Positions 14,408 through 14,608 of a stretch of 14,608 nt of DNA are shown piece by piece. This DNA is from an uncultured Pseudomonadota bacterium. GTDB taxonomy: Bacteria; Pseudomonadota; Gammaproteobacteria; Burkholderiales; Casimicrobiaceae. Location of the stretch: assembly GCA_937958295.1 (NCBI GenBank), contig CALFEY010000230.1:1-14608 (forward strand), in the 5' to 3' direction. The position numbers and the translations under genes were made by a program. The notes under the pieces are model-generated. The model saw only the letters and a list, made by a program, of their open reading frames with translations. It was not told the DNA's origin and ran no database searches. How positions within the stretch are numbered: position 1 is the first letter of the stretch; the number at the start of each line of letters is the position of its first letter.

Positions 14408-14608
14408 CCTCGCGCGAGGCCTGCCGCCTTGCGCAGGTCGGACACGATCGCCCGATAGCGCTCGGCCTTGCCCTCGTCGGTCGGGTCGCGCAGCACCGCC
14501 GACGGGTGATACGTCGCCACGATGCGCGCCCCCGCTTCGTGCGCCAGTGTGATGCCGCGCGCCGCGCCCACCCCCACGCGCTTGCCCAGCAGCGCGAACA
14601 GCGCCGTG
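14404..14608 (-). CDS. Uracil-DNA glycosylase superfamily protein, C-terminal part
   Basis: Reading from the right edge, 67 codons are open and end at TAG (complement of 14404-14406). The peptide includes LFALLGKRVGVGAARG, then IVATYHPSAVLRDP, then a terminal helix ERYRAIVSDLRKAAGLARG. The HPSAVLR segment matches the uracil-binding motif 2 (HPS) of the family 4/UdgX group, and the lead-in matches the preceding strand-loop of that fold. The HPSAVLR wording recalls UdgX more than classical family 4, but the deciding KRRIH loop and the 4Fe-4S cysteines would lie beyond the window. It converges on the HD-GYP gene with a 4-base overlap (CTAG) and has no link to the catabolic operon. Confidence 0.8.
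   Translation of the reverse strand, partial: TALFALLGKRVGVGAARGITLAHEAGARIVATYHPSAVLRDPTDEGKAERYRAIVSDLRKAAGLARG
14407..14420. other. 14-bp GC palindrome at the convergent gene ends
   Basis: GCCTCGCGCGAGGC is a perfect palindrome starting on the last base of the HD-GYP stop codon and lying inside the 3' end of the glycosylase gene. It could form a short hairpin in either transcript and serve as a two-way end signal where no other space exists. No T-run is present, and such palindromes are common in GC-rich DNA. Confidence 0.3.

Overview
The window is high-GC DNA, roughly two thirds G+C by eye, with dense same-strand genes. Gene content and protein style suggest a proteobacterium, most likely a betaproteobacterium of the Burkholderiales type. 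That placement is inference; no rRNA or marker gene is present.

Positions 198-12881 hold one long forward gene train that reads as a catabolic and uptake unit for an organic acid. In order it encodes two acyl-CoA dehydrogenase-like proteins (a full-length one and a short partner), an IclR-type regulator, a crotonase with altered active-site residues, a fused alpha-beta family I CoA-transferase, an acyl-CoA ligase, a second crotonase of MenB/BadI/BamA ring-opening type, and a complete branched-chain-amino-acid-type (HAAT) ABC transporter: binding protein, two ATPases, two permeases. Four junctions are ATGA stop/start overlaps and the two ATPase genes overlap by 10 bases, so translation is probably coupled. 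A perfect 11-bp inverted repeat at 126-153, just before the first gene, is a convincing operator candidate, perhaps for the IclR protein encoded inside the operon. A 15-bp stem-loop fills the gap between the binding-protein and first ATPase genes.

A working model is import by the ABC transporter, CoA activation by the ligase or transferase, dehydrogenation by the paired flavoproteins, hydration or isomerisation by the first crotonase and C-C hydrolysis of a cyclic beta-keto-type CoA ester by the second. The substrate cannot be read from sequence; a cyclic carboxylic acid is my best guess. No thiolase or 3-hydroxyacyl-CoA dehydrogenase is encoded here, so the pathway needs genes from elsewhere.

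Positions 12882-13297 are a 416-base gap without a convincing gene. It starts with two GC-rich hairpins and ends with an excellent sigma-54 promoter (13238-13254) in front of a separate gene for a response regulator with a complete HD-GYP c-di-GMP phosphodiesterase domain (13298-14407). That gene converges, with a 4-base stop-codon overlap, on the 3' end of a reverse-strand uracil-DNA glycosylase superfamily gene that runs out of the window. The first 197 bases hold regulatory DNA and possibly the edge of a neighbouring gene.
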